Source: JAWXCM01 sp034408745 (GTDB lineage Bacteria; Acidobacteriota; Terriglobia; Bryobacterales; Bryobacteraceae). From it: DNA of 22,932 nt. The notes below the pieces were generated by a model. It was not told where the DNA came from. It saw only the letters and a program-made list of their open reading frames with translations, and did no database searches. The position numbers were made by a program, and so were the translations under genes. This document shows positions 21,115 to 22,932 of this stretch, piece by piece; position 1 is the first letter of the stretch; each line of letters begins with the position of its first letter. The DNA lies in NCBI GenBank assembly GCA_034408745.1, contig JAWXCM010000245.1:1-22932 (forward strand), read 5' to 3'.

Positions 21115-22572
21115 TTGCTGAACCAGACACCCTTCCTTACTGCGCCCGGCACCATGATCCCACCGGTTCTCGTGCAAATCGAGATCTCCAGCCGATGCAA
21201 TCTGAAGTGCAAGATGTGCCCGCTGACGCTCGAAACCACCCTGTCGAGCGGCGATGCGGACGGGCTGATGAGCGACGCAACATGGGAACAGGTGATTTCC
21301 ATGGGCAAGCAGGCCGGCACCATCATCATCGCGGGCTTCGGCGAGCCCCTCACCAACCCCGACTTCCGCAGCATGCTGCGGGACCTGGATGACGCGAAAA
21401 TCGAGTACTCTTTCTCCACGAACGGCATTGGATTTGAGAAATTTGCCCCGGAACTGGCCACTCTGAAGTACCTGAAGCACGTCAACATCTCCATCGATTC
21501 ACCCGACCCCGATATCTTTATGGATATTCGCGGCGGCGACGTGAACCGCGCCCTCTCCGGAGCACGGGCGATCGCGGCGGCACTGCAGGGCAAAATCATG
21601 GTGACCGTGGCCGCTGTAATGATGCGGTCGAATGCCTGGAGTCTGGTGAAATTCCCGGCGATGCTGCGCGAAATGGGTATCAATTATCTGGTGCTCTCCA
21701 GTCTGCAGGCCTATCGCGAGGAGCTCGACGGCGAGTACGTGCAGTCCAACGGAGCCTTCACGGTCCTGAACAACGGTCAGCCGTCCGTCTCGTCCGACGG
21801 TGCTCTGGAGCAGATTATCTCCGAGTGCACGAAGTATGGCATTCACCTGATGAAGAGCGAGCGCGTGGAAATGGAGGCCATGACTCCGGTCCAGGCGAAT
21901 GAGAAGTATTTCGCCGAAGAAAAATCCGGCATGACCCGCGCCTGCGGAGTCCCGTTCGAGCACATGTATGTCGATGCCGCCGGCCGTGTATTCCCGTGCT
22001 GTCAGGCGGCGTCGGGCCCTGTGCTGGGCCAGGTTGGTCCGCAGACTCTGCAGGAGATCTGGTACGGTGAACCTGCGAAAAAGTTCCGCAACGATATTCT
22101 CGACGCCGCCACCACACCGGAAATCTGCCGCACCTGCACGATCGCCCCTCTCGGCGAACACCCGCTCAAGATGTGGTCAGCCGAGGTCACTTCCTCGGAG
22201 TACATCCCAACCGGCGGCATACGGCTCCACGTGCGGAACACCGGAACCATGCCCTGGACAGGGCAGTTCCCACTGACCATCGGATCGGCAAAGCCGCTCG
22301 ACCGACCCTCAGGACGCAAAACGGCATTTTGGAGAGCACCCCAGCGCATCACGATAATGCAGCAGGCTCAGGTGCTGCCCGGACAGGAAGCGACGCTCGA
22401 GTTTGAGATGGGGCCCGCTGTGGACGGTCAGGAAGAGTTTTTCCAGCTGGTGGTCGAGGGCAAGCACTGGCTCTGGGGAACGATGCATTCGTATCGGCCC
22501 GAAGCCACTTACTACAATGGCCGCATACCGGAGGAAAGCCTGGTGCCCGCGCTCGCCGGTGCCACTCGGTAG
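21115..22572 (+). CDS. Radical SAM/SPASM protein with Ig-like C-terminal domain
   Basis: The 485-residue product begins with TTG, supported by AAGGTGA at 21104-21110. The radical SAM cluster motif is CNLKCKMC: C28, C32, C35. IIAGFGEPLTNPDF is the SAM-binding GGE-like motif, and YSFSTNG follows. A SPASM-type auxiliary cluster region has C277, C295/C296, C338 and C341, with VDAAGRVFPCCQ and LQEIWYGEP. Such enzymes modify peptides, proteins or small molecules through a 5'-deoxyadenosyl radical. Residues about 350-470 form an extra beta-sandwich-like domain (IRLHVRNTGTMPWTGQFPL, VLPGQEATLEFEM, FFQLVVEG) resembling NBR1-type Ig-like modules. That is a rare addition. No precursor peptide gene is evident beside it, so the substrate is unknown. 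A hairpin follows the stop. Confidence 0.9.
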   Translation: MLNQTPFLTAPGTMIPPVLVQIEISSRCNLKCKMCPLTLETTLSSGDADGLMSDATWEQVISMGKQAGTIIIAGFGEPLTNPDFRSMLRDLDDAKIEYSFSTNGIGFEKFAPELATLKYLKHVNISIDSPDPDIFMDIRGGDVNRALSGARAIAAALQGKIMVTVAAVMMRSNAWSLVKFPAMLREMGINYLVLSSLQAYREELDGEYVQSNGAFTVLNNGQPSVSSDGALEQIISECTKYGIHLMKSERVEMEAMTPVQANEKYFAEEKSGMTRACGVPFEHMYVDAAGRVFPCCQAASGPVLGQVGPQTLQEIWYGEPAKKFRNDILDAATTPEICRTCTIAPLGEHPLKMWSAEVTSSEYIPTGGIRLHVRNTGTMPWTGQFPLTIGSAKPLDRPSGRKTAFWRAPQRITIMQQAQVLPGQEATLEFEMGPAVDGQEEFFQLVVEGKHWLWGTMHSYRPEATYYNGRIPEESLVPALAGATR

Positions 22573-22589
22573 CAGTTTCTGTTGTCAAA

Positions 22590-22612
22590 AGGGGAGGCGC
22601 TCTGCTTCCCCT
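22590..22612 (+). terminator. Probable terminator hairpin after the radical SAM gene
   Basis: AGGGGAGGC at 22590-22598 pairs with GCTTCCCCT at 22604-22612 (nine pairs, one G-T) around a five-base loop, 18 bases after the stop codon. CCCTTATC follows rather than a T-run. Confidence 0.55.
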
Positions 22613-22900
22613 CCCTTATCCGCCGGCTCCCCTTCCGCTATGGTTTGCGGGCGACTGTGAGCCACCATGATTCTCAGTCGCGCTGGTCAATGAATTTGTC
22701 GTCGCGAATAATAATCTCGAATCCCGACCGAACAAGCTCCTGCTCCTGCCGTAGTTGCCTGAACCTTGTTGCTGATGTTCCCTTTCATTGTGATCCTTGA
22801 TCGCGATGTGCGGGCCGCGGTCGAGCACAACTAAGGGATCGTCACAAAATAAGTAGAACAGTTAGATGAGGCGCGGAAGGATCGTATAATTCCATTCACC
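22613..22900. other. Non-coding stretch before the last gene
   Basis: From the radical SAM stop (22572) to 22900 I find no convincing gene; short open frames here lack ribosome binding sites and protein-like composition. A second hairpin lies at 22651-22681: GCGACTG pairs with CAGTCGC, plus two more pairs after a bulge. The last 40 bases are A+T-rich and hold a promoter-like element. Confidence 0.5.
22885..22890 (+). promoter_or_regulatory. Perfect -10 box close to the next start codon
   Basis: TATAAT at 22885-22890 ends ten bases before ATG 22901. Transcription would start within a few bases of the ATG, giving a leaderless or nearly leaderless message. The -35 region (TTAGAT near 22862-22867) is weak. 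Confidence 0.5.
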
Positions 22901-22932
22901 ATGAAATTCGTCGCGCCGTATGCAGAGGGAAG
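22901..22932 (+). CDS. Start of a gene cut by the right edge, unknown product
   Basis: ATG at 22901 opens a frame reading MKFVAPYAEG to the window end. It is placed directly behind a TATAAT box. Ten residues are too few to name a function. There is no clear ribosome binding site, in line with a very short leader. Confidence 0.5.
   Translation, partial: MKFVAPYAEG

Noticed and set aside
22616..22828. 70-codon minus-strand open frame in the last intergenic region
   Set aside because: No ribosome binding site, low-information composition, and it crosses the hairpin at 22651-22681.

Overview
The window looks like chromosome of a high-G+C Gram-negative soil-type bacterium. My best guess is the phylum Acidobacteriota, near the Solibacter/Bryobacter lineage. 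The reasons are two PEP-CTERM (exosortase-sorted) surface proteins, a Gram-negative outer-membrane assembly lipoprotein (BamD-like), a separate purS gene, and many GTG/TTG starts with short gene-to-gene overlaps. The lineage is inference from gene content, not from a marker alignment. I see no rRNA, tRNA, insertion sequence, CRISPR array or phage gene.

Layout. (1) 1-3412: a zinc metalloprotease gene cut by the left edge (minus strand) diverges from a class 3 lipase; neither protein has a signal peptide. (2) 3485-6548: uvrA (nucleotide excision repair) followed closely by purS (purine synthesis). (3) 6641-10216: a two-gene unit encoding a secreted modular nuclease ending in a dockerin, and a small cohesin-like protein ending in a PEP-CTERM anchor. 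(4) 10167-12499, minus: a non-canonical Hsp70 and a cyclase-family hydrolase, coupled by a GTGA stop/start overlap. (5) 12622-15257, plus: an MBL-fold hydrolase with a puzzling start, purB, and a degenerate receiver-domain protein. (6) 20135-15254, minus: a compact row of ankyrin protein, monooxygenase-like protein, rpe, BamD-like lipoprotein, response regulator, YajQ family protein and alpha/beta hydrolase, mostly separated by 0-17 bases. (7) 20206-20880, minus: a second PEP-CTERM protein, divergent from a radical SAM/SPASM protein (21115-22572) that carries an Ig-like C-terminal domain. (8) 22573-22900 is non-coding with hairpins and a promoter-like element; a new gene starts at 22901 and runs off the right edge.

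Most genes are housekeeping or ordinary accessory functions. The strongest candidate for an undescribed system is region 3. A dockerin on an extracellular nuclease lies directly upstream of, and is translationally linked to, a single-cohesin protein with an exosortase sorting signal. The simplest reading is a minimal cellulosome-like device that holds a DNA-degrading enzyme at the cell surface by cohesin-dockerin pairing. Other points of interest are the signal-less protease/lipase pair, the radical SAM-Ig fusion with a repeat- and palindrome-bearing upstream region, and the missing canonical start codon of the MBL gene.
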